A stretch of DNA of 64,000 nt from NCBI GenBank assembly GCA_016722565.1, contig JADKIU010000001.1:1204970-1268969 (forward strand), in the 5' to 3' direction. Below the pieces are notes generated by a model. It saw only the letters and a program-made list of their open reading frames with translations. It searched no databases and had not been told where the DNA came from. Shown one piece after another: positions 1-9,123 of the stretch (position 1 is the stretch's first letter; each line of letters opens with the position of its first letter). The translations under genes were made by a program, and so were the position numbers. Source of the stretch: Bacteroidota bacterium. GTDB taxonomy: Bacteria > Bacteroidota > Bacteroidia > 2-12-FULL-35-15.

Positions 1-1964
1 AAACCGGACTGCCAGAATTACCTCCGGTGATGTCGTTGTTGCTGATAAAGGCAACACGGATATCACCATTTTTATCAGCATATCTTCCATAGTCCTTGCT
101 TTTATAAAGCTCTTTTAATTTGGATGGAACATTAAAGCTGAAATCGTTTGGATTGTCTTTTTCCATGATTCCGTTTAATGTTGTATAGAAATTAAAGTGT
201 GCAGCATCTTTTGGTGAATATGATTTTGCACTACCATAGGTTAAACGCAATGTTCCGTTAGCATCCGGATAAAATTTCTTGCTCGGTTGCATTGCCATCA
301 ATCCTTTGATATACTTACTTCCTTCGGTTGTATTGATCGCGTTAAACGTTTCGATGTGTGCATCAATGTTAGTATTATAGTTATTGTAACAAGCCATCAC
401 AAAAGCATACGCAGGATCTTTTTGTAATTTTTTAGCATCCGGTTTTTCTAGGAATTTAGATGCCGATGCGGATGTGGTCATGATACTTTTCGCGAAAACA
501 GCTTTGGCAAATTTTTCAAATGTTTCGGTATTCGTTTTTCCTTTGTATTTTTTTAATACTTCGGCCATGTAGGCTGGTTGTTGATTTGCCGGAATATTTT
601 CATAATACATCTGAATAATTTTCGCCAAAATCTTTTGCTCTGATTCTCTGTTAAACGATTTGTAAAAGTTTGCATTGAATGCAAGGATGCGGTCTGTAGC
701 TTTTTTTACATTATCCGCATTTTTTGAATCCGTTGTCAATGCTTTTTCTAAGGCAGAGTAGTTGAGGGCGGCAGCCAAAATTCCGCAGCCGGAAATGCCT
801 TCTCTCATGTATGTTGAGTGCAGTGCATAGTTGTTGTAATCCGCATACGCTTTTTCATAATTAGGGAAGATGCTTTCGTATTCCGCTTTTCCTTTTGCCC
901 AAGTATTGAATTGCTTTTCGGTTTCTTTTTTCTCTTCGTATACTTTCAATCGTTTCAACTGTTCTGTTTGTCCGATGAAATATTTCCAATAATTCGAAAT
1001 ACGTGCATATTGAGCCGACATTAACAAACGAGTGCTATCACTTTTATCCATTTGTTCTTTCCAGGCTGTTAAGCGAATGTCGCGCAAAGCAACAATAGCA
1101 GGATTGATTTTGTCGGTTGCCAATTCAATACCATAAGAAGTTTCATAGCGGTTAGTTTTTCCTGGGAATCCATAAACCATTGTGAAATCGCCTTCTTCAA
1201 CACCTTTAATAGAAATGCTTAAGAATTTTTTCGGTCTGTAAGGTACATTGTCTGCTGCATATTTTGCAGGTTTGTTGTCTTTGTCTGCATAGATGCGGAA
1301 CATAGAAAAATCTCCGGTATGGCGTGGCCACATCCAATTGTCGGTTTCGCCACCAAATTTCCCAATGGATTGAGGAGGAGCCGCCACTAAACGAACATCT
1401 GTGAATTTTTCAAACACAAATAAATAATAGGCATTGTCTCTGAAGAACGAACGCACAAGACCTTCGTAATGTGTGTCTTTTGTTGCATCCGCCACTAAAT
1501 TTTTAAATACCTCTTGTTTTTTTGCCTCACTAGCATCACCTGCAAGTGCCTTGTTTACTTTGTCGGACACGTCTTCCATCCGAACAAGGATTGAAGCAAA
1601 TAAGTTCTTGTTTACTTTTTCTTCTGCATAATTTTTTGCCCAAAATCCATTGTCAAGAATGTTGTCAGCAGCAGTACTATGATTTGCAATGGCTTCGTAA
1701 CCGCAGTGGTGGTTAGTAAGCAATAATCCTTTTTCAGATATAATTTCAGATGTACAACCTCCGTTGAACCAAACAATCGCATCTTTTAAACTCGCATTGT
1801 TGATGTCGTACAATTGTTCCGGAGTAAGTTTTAAGCCGGCTTTTACCATTTGCTCATAATTGTCTTTTAAAAGCATTGGCAGCCACATTCCTTCATCCGC
1901 CTTTATGAAGTTAGCCGTTAAAAGTTGAAAAGTTAAAAGCAGTAACGTGATTTTTTTAGTCATA
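1..1964 (-). CDS. S46 family serine dipeptidyl-peptidase (DPP7/DPP11-like), 3' end cut off
   Basis: Reading the minus strand from the ATG at 1962-1964 gives about 654 codons open to the window edge. A hydrophobic N-terminal signal segment (MTKKITLLLLTFQLL) is followed by the start of the mature chain, ADEGMWLP. The catalytic His lies in TNHHCGYE near residue 85 and the nucleophile Ser in GNSGSP near residue 651, the last residues before the edge; both positions fit DPP7/DPP11. S46 enzymes are periplasmic and release dipeptides from oligopeptide N-termini, feeding amino-acid catabolism. Only the C-terminal 50-70 residues should be missing. A -7-like box (TAGTTTTG on the minus strand, 2039-2046) lies upstream. 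Whether the specificity is DPP7 (hydrophobic) or DPP11 (acidic) needs the residue beyond the edge. Confidence 0.9.
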
Positions 1965-2210
1965 AGTAGAATAGTTTTTAAAAGCATTTATGAATGCATT
2001 GCAATTCATAAAAGGTTAATTTTTTAGTTTAGAGTTTACAAAACTATAAATTATAATGAAACAGCCATCATAGATAAGCTAAAGGCTTTAAAATCAGTTA
2101 TCAATGGTAGATATTTTAGGATGAATGGTAGGGTGATTATTAGGGGAAAAATCACGATATTCGTGGTTTAAATTAAGGATTAAGAAATTTTAGAATTAGG
2201 ATTTTATAAA

Positions 2211-3872
2211 ATGGCACAAAAACCATCCATACCCAAAGGCACCCGCGATTTTTCACCACAAGAAATGGTGAGACGAAATTATATTTTTGATACCATTAAA
2301 AAAGTGTTTCAGCGTTATGGCTATTTGCCAATTGAAACACCTGCAATGGAAAACCTTTCTACCCTTATGGGTAAATACGGTGAAGAAGGGGATAAGTTGA
2401 TTTTTAAAATTTTAGATTCTGGAGAGTATTTCGATTCTTTCAAGAGGAAGGAATTAAAATTGAATGATGAAAATGAAAACATCTTCGAATTAAAACTAGA
2501 AGAGTCTGTTGATTTTAGTAATTATTTGAATAAGGAATTCTACCCTGAAAATCAAGCATATTTGAACGAAATTCAAGAGCGATTAAAAAAAGGAGTTGAG
2601 AATGATGAATCAAATAAAATAAAAGAAAAGCTTCAGGAGTTTCAACGTAAGATGGATTCTGTTAAAGAAAAAACTTTGTTGTATTTCCAAGAGATATTAG
2701 AAAAAAAGGAAAAATTATTAAATTTTCAACAAAAAATTAATGATTTAAAATCAAGTGAATTGACAAAGTACATTTCAGAAAAGGCACTTAAATACGATTT
2801 AACAGTACCCTTTGCACGTTACGTTGTTCAACACCAAAATGAAATTACTTTTCCGTTCAAGCGCTATCAAATTCAACCTGTTTGGAGAGCAGACAAGCCA
2901 CAAAAAGGTCGTTACAGAGAATTTTACCAATGTGATGCGGATGTTATTGGTAGCAATTCCTTGATTAATGAAGTGGAATTGGTGCAGATGATTGATGATG
3001 TGTTTACGAGATTAAAAGTTAAAGTTGTAATTAAAATAAATAATAGAAAAATACTCCAAGGGCTTGGAATTGCAATTGGTGAAGAAAATAGAATTGTAGA
3101 TATAACGGTTGCCTTGGATAAATATGATAAGATAGGTGAAAAAATTTATGATGAATTAAGAGAAAAAGGATTTTCTGAAGAGTCAATTTCAAAATTAAAA
3201 CTATTTGTAGATGAATTTCGACCACTAGATGACAATAATAAAGTTCCGTATTTAAAAACAAAATTTAAGGATATTCCTCAAGGATTAATTGGTGTTGAAG
3301 AAGTTTTAGCAATTACTGATCGTTTAAAGCTCTTGAATAAAGAATTAGGAAATCCTCAATATTCTAGTGTTGAGTTAGATTTAACTTTAGCCCGAGGATT
3401 AAATTATTATACAGGAGCAATATTTGAGGTTCAAGTTAATGACCCTCGCTCGCAATTCACCAGCAGCATCTGTGGTGGCGGTCGTTACGATGATTTAACC
3501 GGAATATTCGGATTGCCAAATATGAGTGGTGTTGGAATTTCGTTTGGGGCAGATCGGATTTATGATGTGCTAAACGAATTGAATTTATATCCGGATACGG
3601 TTTCTGCATCTACAAAATTATTGTTTGTTGCTTTTAATGAAAAAGACCAGAGTGATATGCTTCCTTTATTAGCAAAGGTTCGTAAGGCAGGCATCAATTC
3701 TGAAATTTATCCAAATGTAAAAGCAGATGCGAAAAAACAGTTCACCTATGGTGAATCAAAAAATATTCCTTTTGTTGTTTCAACGAAAGAGGGTGTTTTG
3801 ACCTTGAAGAATATAGTTAGTGGTGAAAGAGAAGAAATAAGCATTGAAAAAATTATAGAAAAATTAAAATAA
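2211..3872 (+). CDS. hisS: Histidyl-tRNA synthetase with an extra internal insert
   Basis: Class II synthetase that charges tRNA-His. Visible landmarks: PKGTRDFSPQE at the N-terminus, motif 2 around residues 216-247 (RYQIQPVWRADKPQKGRYRE), the HisA signature LARGLNYYTG near 393-402, motif 3 GVGISFGADRI at 440-450 and an anticodon-binding C-terminal domain. The protein has 553 residues, roughly 90-100 more than the usual 450-460. The excess lies between FKILDSGEY (residues 65-73) and EKALKYDLTVP (190-200); it is Lys/Glu/Gln-rich, apparently coiled coil, and AT-richer than the gene ends. ATG at 2211 gives the conserved N-terminus. The reading frame is uninterrupted, so the insert is probably translated. 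The upstream 246 bases hold AT-rich repeated words but no recognisable gene. Confidence 0.95.
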   Translation: MAQKPSIPKGTRDFSPQEMVRRNYIFDTIKKVFQRYGYLPIETPAMENLSTLMGKYGEEGDKLIFKILDSGEYFDSFKRKELKLNDENENIFELKLEESVDFSNYLNKEFYPENQAYLNEIQERLKKGVENDESNKIKEKLQEFQRKMDSVKEKTLLYFQEILEKKEKLLNFQQKINDLKSSELTKYISEKALKYDLTVPFARYVVQHQNEITFPFKRYQIQPVWRADKPQKGRYREFYQCDADVIGSNSLINEVELVQMIDDVFTRLKVKVVIKINNRKILQGLGIAIGEENRIVDITVALDKYDKIGEKIYDELREKGFSEESISKLKLFVDEFRPLDDNNKVPYLKTKFKDIPQGLIGVEEVLAITDRLKLLNKELGNPQYSSVELDLTLARGLNYYTGAIFEVQVNDPRSQFTSSICGGGRYDDLTGIFGLPNMSGVGISFGADRIYDVLNELNLYPDTVSASTKLLFVAFNEKDQSDMLPLLAKVRKAGINSEIYPNVKADAKKQFTYGESKNIPFVVSTKEGVLTLKNIVSGEREEISIEKIIEKLK

Positions 3873-3879
3873 AATTCAC

Positions 3880-3955
3880 CACTAAGTTCACTATGAAGGC
3901 GCTAAGGATTAACAAGTCTTAGTGAAGCTGAGTGAACTTGGTGCCTTAGTGGTAA
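3880..3955. repeat. ACTAAG-type dispersed palindromic repeat
   Basis: The gap between hisS and hutH is almost entirely one imperfect palindrome. Outer arms ACCACTAAG and CTTAGTGGT pair, and inner copies of AAGTTCACT and its complement recur on both sides. It lies directly upstream of the hutH start codon and would fold in the transcript. It looks like one of the short dispersed repeats common between Bacteroidota genes, not a terminator (no T-run). Confidence 0.6.
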
Positions 3956-3959
3956 AAAT

Positions 3960-5447
3960 ATGCACACAATAACAACAGCCCAATTATCCTTACAAACAAT
4001 TTCTGAAATCATTTCAGGAAACAAAAAGCTTGCTCTTTCTGAAGAAGCAAAAAAGAACATTACCGCTTGTCGCGATTACCTCGATAAAAAAATGGCTTCA
4101 CAAAAAGAACCGATTTATGGTATCAACACCGGTTTTGGCTCTTTGTGCAATGTCACCATACCGGATGCTGATTTAGAAAAACTACAACAGAATTTAGTAA
4201 TGTCGCATGCTTGCGGAACAGGGGATGAAGTGCCATCGGATATTGTAAAGCTGATGTTGCTGTTGAAAATTCAAGCTTTGTCGTATGGTAAATCCGGAGT
4301 GCAGTTGCAAACGGTTGAGCGCCTGGTCGACTTTTTTAATAACGATGTATTACCGGTTATTTATCAGCAAGGATCCTTAGGTGCTTCCGGAGATTTGGCG
4401 CCATTGGCACATATGTGTTTGCCTTTATTGGGATTGGGTGAAGTTTCTTACAAAGGGAAAAAGCAAACCGCAGCAGATGTGTTGAAACAATTAAATTTAA
4501 AACCGATTGCTTTAAAATCGAAAGAAGGGTTAGCATTGTTGAACGGAACTCAATTTATGAGCGCCTATGGTGTATGGTGTTTGTTGCAAACTAGAAAATT
4601 AAATAGCGCAGCGGATGTCATTGGTGCGATTTCCTTAGAAGGATTTGATGGACGAATGGATCCATTCAAATTACACATTCATACCATTCGTCCGCATAAA
4701 GGACAATTAAAAACTGCGGAGAACATGCGCAAGTTGTTGGAAGGAAGTGAAATTATCAAACAGAAAAAAGAACACGTACAAGATCCTTACTCTTTTCGTT
4801 GTATTCCTCAAGTGCATGGCGCTTCCAAAGATGCGATTGAATATGTGGAAAATGTTTTCTTGACAGAAATAAATTCTGTGACCGACAATCCAACTGTTTT
4901 TCCGGAGGAGGATGAAATTATTTCAGGCGGAAATTTCCATGGACAGCCGTTGGCATTGGCCTTGGATTTTTTAGCGATTGCGTTAGCTGAACTTGGAAGT
5001 ATTTCCGAAAGAAGAACCTATCAGTTGATTGCAGGTTTACGCGGCTTGCCATCGTTCTTGGTTGCAAAACCGGGATTAAATTCCGGATTTATGATTCCGC
5101 AATACACAGCAGCAAGTATTGTTAGTCAGAATAAACAATTGTGCTCTCCGGCATCGGTTGATTCGATTGTAAGTTCAAACGGACAAGAAGATCATGTATC
5201 GATGGGTTCGAATGCAGCTACAAAATGTTATAAGGTAGTTGAAAATCTGAATCGAATTTTGGCGATTGAATTGTTCAACGGTACGCAGGCATTGGAATTC
5301 AGAAAGCCACTTAAATCCTCTGTTGTATTGCAAAAAGTTGTTGCTGATTATAGAAAACATGTTCCTTTTGTTGATGAAGATAAAATCATGTACACAGAAA
5401 TTGAAAAGAGTGTTCAATTTTTGAAACAGTTCAGTATAAGTTTGTAA
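3960..5447 (+). CDS. hutH: Histidine ammonia-lyase
   Basis: Removes ammonia from L-histidine to give urocanate, the first step of the Hut pathway, in the cytoplasm. The self-formed MIO prosthetic group comes from Ala142-Ser143-Gly144 in GSLGASGDLAPLAHM, and the family sequences YGINTGFG (residues 53-60) and TDNPTVF are present. Length (495 residues) is typical for the family. No other hut gene follows; the neighbour upstream is hisS and downstream are secreted proteins, so it is not in an evident hut operon. The annotation as HAL over phenylalanine or tyrosine lyase rests on overall match and the bacterial HAL-like length. Confidence 0.93.
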   Translation: MHTITTAQLSLQTISEIISGNKKLALSEEAKKNITACRDYLDKKMASQKEPIYGINTGFGSLCNVTIPDADLEKLQQNLVMSHACGTGDEVPSDIVKLMLLLKIQALSYGKSGVQLQTVERLVDFFNNDVLPVIYQQGSLGASGDLAPLAHMCLPLLGLGEVSYKGKKQTAADVLKQLNLKPIALKSKEGLALLNGTQFMSAYGVWCLLQTRKLNSAADVIGAISLEGFDGRMDPFKLHIHTIRPHKGQLKTAENMRKLLEGSEIIKQKKEHVQDPYSFRCIPQVHGASKDAIEYVENVFLTEINSVTDNPTVFPEEDEIISGGNFHGQPLALALDFLAIALAELGSISERRTYQLIAGLRGLPSFLVAKPGLNSGFMIPQYTAASIVSQNKQLCSPASVDSIVSSNGQEDHVSMGSNAATKCYKVVENLNRILAIELFNGTQALEFRKPLKSSVVLQKVVADYRKHVPFVDEDKIMYTEIEKSVQFLKQFSISL

Positions 5448-5466
5448 TAGATTAAAATATTTGACA

Positions 5467-5688
5467 ATGAAAAGCAATAAATTTTCAATTATTTTCTTCA
5501 TGATGTTTTTGTCATTTTCGATTTTTTCTTGTAAAAAAGATAAAGGCTCATGCTATGACGATGTATTATACCAAAAGCACAAAGATGATATGTGTACTAT
5601 GGATTGTCCTGGTGTAATAGGTTGTGATGGGAAAACGTATTGTAATGAGTGCATTGCAAATTCAAATGGTATCAGCGTTAAAAAATAG
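5467..5688 (+). CDS. Small Kazal-like lipoprotein
   Basis: Seventy-three residues starting at the ATG at 5467 (a TTG two codons upstream is less likely). A hydrophobic signal ending in SIFSC places the lipidated Cys at residue 22. The remainder has Cys at 29, 43, 47, 53, 59 and 62, with CPGVIGCDGKTYCNECIA matching the core of Kazal-type serine protease inhibitor domains. The final Cys of a complete Kazal domain is missing, so inhibitor activity is uncertain. The stop codon is followed after three bases by the start of the next gene, and the two are probably co-transcribed. Likely anchored in an envelope membrane. Confidence 0.7.
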   Translation: MKSNKFSIIFFMMFLSFSIFSCKKDKGSCYDDVLYQKHKDDMCTMDCPGVIGCDGKTYCNECIANSNGISVKK

Positions 5689-5691
5689 GTG

Positions 5692-7266
5692 ATGAAAAAA
5701 AACATCTTTCTTCTCGCTTTGTTGTTTTTCGCAACAACGCTCTCAGCACAATACACCAATGTGATGATTAGTAATGTGAACGATCCGGAAGAGGTTTCGA
5801 TTCGTATCAATCCTAAAAATTCGAATCAGGTAGTTGCCGGTGCTAACTTGGACAATGTTTATCATTCCTCTGATGGCGGTGCAACTTGGTCAATTGGGAA
5901 TTTATCGGATCCAACAAATGGTGTTTGGGGTGATCCAATAATTTTTACAGATACCACAGGTAATTTTTATTATTCACATTTATCAAATCCTCCATCCGGT
6001 GGAAGTTGGGTGGATCGTATTGTTTTTACCAAATCAACCGATGGTGGCGCAACTTGGTGGACAAGTGGTACAGCGGTAGGAAAAAATGGTGTGAAAGTGC
6101 AAGATAAAGAAGGGATCGTAGTCAATCCGTTTAACAACGAGATTTATGTCACGTGGACACAATTCGATAATTATGGGAGTTCTTCTCCAAGTGATAGCAG
6201 TGTTATTTTGTTTGCCAAATCTTCAGATGCAGGATTGACATGGAGTTCACCAATACGTATCAGCAGCGATGCCGGAGATTGTGTGGATAGCGATAATACC
6301 ATGGAAGGTGCTGTCCCGGCAGTTGGTCCTTCTGGAGAAATTTATGTGGTGTGGACCGGTCCGAATGGATTGGTGTTTAATAAAAGTCTAGACGGAGGCT
6401 TAACCTGGTTGCCGCACGAAACAACAGTTACATCCATGCCGGGTGGTTGGGATTATAACATTGCAGGCTTACAACGTTGTAATGGCTTGCCTCAAACTAT
6501 TTGTGATTTGAGTGGTGGTCCGAATCATGGAACTATCTATGTTAATTGGACAGATCAACGTAACGGAACAAATGATACCGATGTATGGTTGGTGAAATCA
6601 ACCGATGGCGGTACAACGTGGAGTGCTCCGGTAAGAGTGAATGATGATATTCCTGGGCGTCAACAATTTTTAACCTGGATGGATTTAGATGTTGTTACCG
6701 GTAATTTGTATTGTGTGTTTTATGATCGCAGAAATTTCTCTCCGAGCAGTCAACAAACAGATGTATACATGGCAAAGTCAACGGATGGCGGGAATACATT
6801 CAATAATTATAAAATCAATCAAACCAGTTTTATTCCAAGCCCTACTATTTTCTTTGGTGACTATACAGGTGTTTCGGCATACAACAATATGGTACGCCCC
6901 ATTTGGATGGCCTACAGTGCTTCTACGTTAAGCGTATGGACAGCCTTGATTGATGGAGCAACGATGAGTATCGATGATTCAGGATTGAATGCTTTTTCAC
7001 CAGTAGAGCTGCAACAGAATTATCCGAACCCATTTAATAAAACGACTTGGATTAAGTTCAGTTTAAAAAAAGCAGGAAGAGTAAATTTAGAGGTGTTTGA
7101 TGTTTTAGGAAAAAAGGTTGCTACGCTTTATAAAAATGAAGAATTTAATGATGGGGATTATGATTATATCTTTAATGCAACCGCTTATAATTTAAAACCC
7201 GGAATTTATTATTATTCCATTTCATCGGATGAATTTGCGATTACTAAAAAAATGATTGTGTATTAA
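5692..7266 (+). CDS. Secreted Asp-box (BNR) repeat protein with T9SS sorting domain
   Basis: Signal peptide MKKNIFLLALLFFATTLSAQ, then a beta-propeller-like region with at least six Asp-box motifs (SSDGGATW, STDGGATW, SSDAGLTW, SLDGGLTW, STDGGTTW, STDGGNTF). The last 80 residues are a type A T9SS C-terminal domain: LQQNYPNPFN, then VFDVLGKKV, then PGIYYYSI. The protein should cross the outer membrane by T9SS and be surface-bound or released. No sialidase FRIP motif or catalytic set is obvious, so a sialidase function should not be assumed. ATG at 5692 is preferred to the GTG one codon upstream because it begins a standard signal peptide. The stop overlaps the next start by one base. Confidence 0.88.
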   Translation: MKKNIFLLALLFFATTLSAQYTNVMISNVNDPEEVSIRINPKNSNQVVAGANLDNVYHSSDGGATWSIGNLSDPTNGVWGDPIIFTDTTGNFYYSHLSNPPSGGSWVDRIVFTKSTDGGATWWTSGTAVGKNGVKVQDKEGIVVNPFNNEIYVTWTQFDNYGSSSPSDSSVILFAKSSDAGLTWSSPIRISSDAGDCVDSDNTMEGAVPAVGPSGEIYVVWTGPNGLVFNKSLDGGLTWLPHETTVTSMPGGWDYNIAGLQRCNGLPQTICDLSGGPNHGTIYVNWTDQRNGTNDTDVWLVKSTDGGTTWSAPVRVNDDIPGRQQFLTWMDLDVVTGNLYCVFYDRRNFSPSSQQTDVYMAKSTDGGNTFNNYKINQTSFIPSPTIFFGDYTGVSAYNNMVRPIWMAYSASTLSVWTALIDGATMSIDDSGLNAFSPVELQQNYPNPFNKTTWIKFSLKKAGRVNLEVFDVLGKKVATLYKNEEFNDGDYDYIFNATAYNLKPGIYYYSISSDEFAITKKMIVY

Positions 7267-7859
7267 TGAGAAAGATTCTGTCCATTGTTTTTTTACTTTT
7301 TGCTTTGCAGGGATTCGCCTGTGAATGTAGTCCCATTTCACCAATTACAAAAGAATTGGCTGCTGCTTACGATGTTGTTTTTTATGGCCGTGTTGACTCT
7401 GTGAGCACTTGTAATAGTCAAAAAGAAAGAGCAATTGCCTATTTTTCAATTATTGAGCTTTACAAAGGAACGGTTGCCAAGCAAGTAAAAATAAATTTTG
7501 ATTGTTCTTCAGAATGTTTGATGAGTTTTACGGCTGATGAAGAATGGCTTGTTTATGCGCGGTATACCAAATTTGATTATCTCAACATTTCCATTTGTGA
7601 ACACAGTCGAAAAAAATTCAACAGTGGGGAACAAGATATTTATCTGATGGATTTGAAAAGAACATTTGAAGAAGAAATTACATTTTTGAAAACAACATTG
7701 GGAATTCAGTCTTTTGCCGAACTCACTGTATTGAATAACTCTGCAACTGATACAGCTCGACACAATACACAACCATCGGGTACAGGAAAAATAGTGTTGT
7801 TGTTAATTTCATTGTTGGTAATGGTTGGTATTTACTTTTTTACTCGTAAGAAAAAATGA
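7266..7859 (+). CDS. NTR/TIMP-like Cys-rich protein with C-terminal membrane anchor
   Basis: A signal peptide ends just before CECSPIS; a Cys-x-Cys at the mature N-terminus followed by AYDVVFYGRVDSV is the pattern of netrin/TIMP-like (NTR) domains in bacterial secreted proteins. Further Cys residues occur at CNS, DCSSEC and ICEHS. A linker leads to one hydrophobic helix (VLLLISLLVMVGIYFF) and a basic tail, so the domain would face outward from the inner membrane or be held in the envelope. The start overlaps the previous stop by one base (TAATG) and the stop overlaps ppa by four bases (ATGA), indicating translational coupling. The family call is from pattern only. Confidence 0.6.
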   Translation: MRKILSIVFLLFALQGFACECSPISPITKELAAAYDVVFYGRVDSVSTCNSQKERAIAYFSIIELYKGTVAKQVKINFDCSSECLMSFTADEEWLVYARYTKFDYLNISICEHSRKKFNSGEQDIYLMDLKRTFEEEITFLKTTLGIQSFAELTVLNNSATDTARHNTQPSGTGKIVLLLISLLVMVGIYFFTRKKK

Positions 7860-8467
7860 ACAAATTTAAATCGCATCCATGGCATGGCATTTCTATCGGA
7901 GAAAATGCACCAGACATTATTACCGCTTTTATCGAAATTGTTCCGACAGATACAGTAAAATATGAAATCGATAAAGAATCTGGATATTTAAAAATTGATC
8001 GCCCTCAAAAATTTTCGAATGTGGTTCCAACGTTATACGGATTTATTCCACAAACCTATTGTGATGTAAAGGTGGCAGAATATGCCGCATTGAAATCCGG
8101 AAAGGTTGTTTCGAAAGGAGATGGCGACCCCTTGGATATTTGTGTGTTGAGTGAAAAAACAATCACACATGGCGATATCATTTTACAAGCTGTTCCGATT
8201 GGTGGCTTTCGTTTAATCGACAAAGGAGAAGCAGACGATAAAATTATTGCAGTGATGAAATCGGATGAAGTGTTTGAACATTGGAAGGATATTACAGATT
8301 GTTCTGTTGCAGTGATAGATCGGTTGAAGCATTATTTTTTAACCTATAAAAATATTCCGGGTGCCGAAAAACCTACCTGTGAGATTACGCATATTTACGG
8401 AAGAGATGAGGCGTATGAGGTAATCAATAGAAGTAGAGAGGATTATAAAAATAAGTTTTTAAAATAA
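7856..8467 (+). CDS. ppa: Family I inorganic pyrophosphatase
   Basis: Hydrolyses pyrophosphate released by biosynthetic reactions. Two hundred and three residues with the family I signature GDGDPLDICVL around residues 90-100, preceded by YGFIPQTYCD, and a conserved C-terminal region containing AVIDRLKHYFLTYK. The N-terminus (MNKFKSHPWHGISIGENAPD) resembles Bacteroidota and eukaryote-like family I enzymes. It overlaps its upstream neighbour by four bases and its downstream neighbour by one, so it is the middle of a tight cluster. Confidence 0.93.
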   Translation: MNKFKSHPWHGISIGENAPDIITAFIEIVPTDTVKYEIDKESGYLKIDRPQKFSNVVPTLYGFIPQTYCDVKVAEYAALKSGKVVSKGDGDPLDICVLSEKTITHGDIILQAVPIGGFRLIDKGEADDKIIAVMKSDEVFEHWKDITDCSVAVIDRLKHYFLTYKNIPGAEKPTCEITHIYGRDEAYEVINRSREDYKNKFLK

Positions 8468-9120
8468 TGCTTAACGTCTATTGTATTCCAGGGATGGGTG
8501 TGAATGAGCGTTTGTTTAGAAATCTCAAACTAAATAATTGTCAAATTCACCACATTAAATGGGAAACACCCTATAAGAATGAAACTTTGCCGGATTATGC
8601 GTTGCGACTTGCTAAACAGATTGACACCACTCAGCCGTATGTGTTGATAGGTGTTTCCTTTGGCGGTATGTGTTGTGTGGAGATTTCAAAAAAATTAAAT
8701 CCTGTAAAAACATTTATTATTTCCAGCAGTAAATTTGATGGCGAATTGCCCTTGAAAATTACCTTTTGGAGAAAATTACCCTTGTACCGTTTGTTTAGAG
8801 ACGGTTTCTATAAGAATGCCGTGATGGTTGCCAAAAAGCAGTTTGGTGTAATTACAGAAGAGCAGAAGACTAGTTTTAGACGGATGTTAGACGAAGCACC
8901 TGAAAACTATTTTAACGGAGCAGTTCACTGTATCGTAAAATGGGAGAATAAAGTTCGCCCCGAAAAATTAATTCATATCCATGGGGATGCTGATCGTGTT
9001 CTTCCACATCGTAATGTTGTTGGATGTGATTACACCATCCAAGGTGGAACACATTTTATGATAATCAATAAAGGGGAAGAGATTAGTGGAATTATTAATA
9101 AAGAGTTGGAGACAATTTGA
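8467..9120 (+). CDS. Alpha/beta-hydrolase
   Basis: A 217-residue hydrolase-fold protein. The oxyanion region is at the N-terminus (YCIPGMGVNERLF), the nucleophile elbow is GVSFGG near residues 62-67, the acid is probably in HGDADRVLP, and the general-base His is in GGTHFMI near the C-terminus. The complete triad suggests an active esterase or thioesterase-like enzyme, but the substrate cannot be read from the sequence. It follows ppa with a one-base overlap, has no signal peptide, and so is cytoplasmic. Confidence 0.8.
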   Translation: MLNVYCIPGMGVNERLFRNLKLNNCQIHHIKWETPYKNETLPDYALRLAKQIDTTQPYVLIGVSFGGMCCVEISKKLNPVKTFIISSSKFDGELPLKITFWRKLPLYRLFRDGFYKNAVMVAKKQFGVITEEQKTSFRRMLDEAPENYFNGAVHCIVKWENKVRPEKLIHIHGDADRVLPHRNVVGCDYTIQGGTHFMIINKGEEISGIINKELETI

Positions 9121-9123
9121 TAG

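Noticed and set aside
818..1024. Plus-strand open frame
   Set aside because: Antisense to the S46 peptidase; composition and codon use belong to that gene's opposite strand.
1965..2210. His-codon leader attenuator ahead of hisS
   Set aside because: No short frame with consecutive His codons and no terminator in the gap.
5692..7266. True sialidase
   Set aside because: Asp boxes are present but no FRIP motif or Arg triad is evident.
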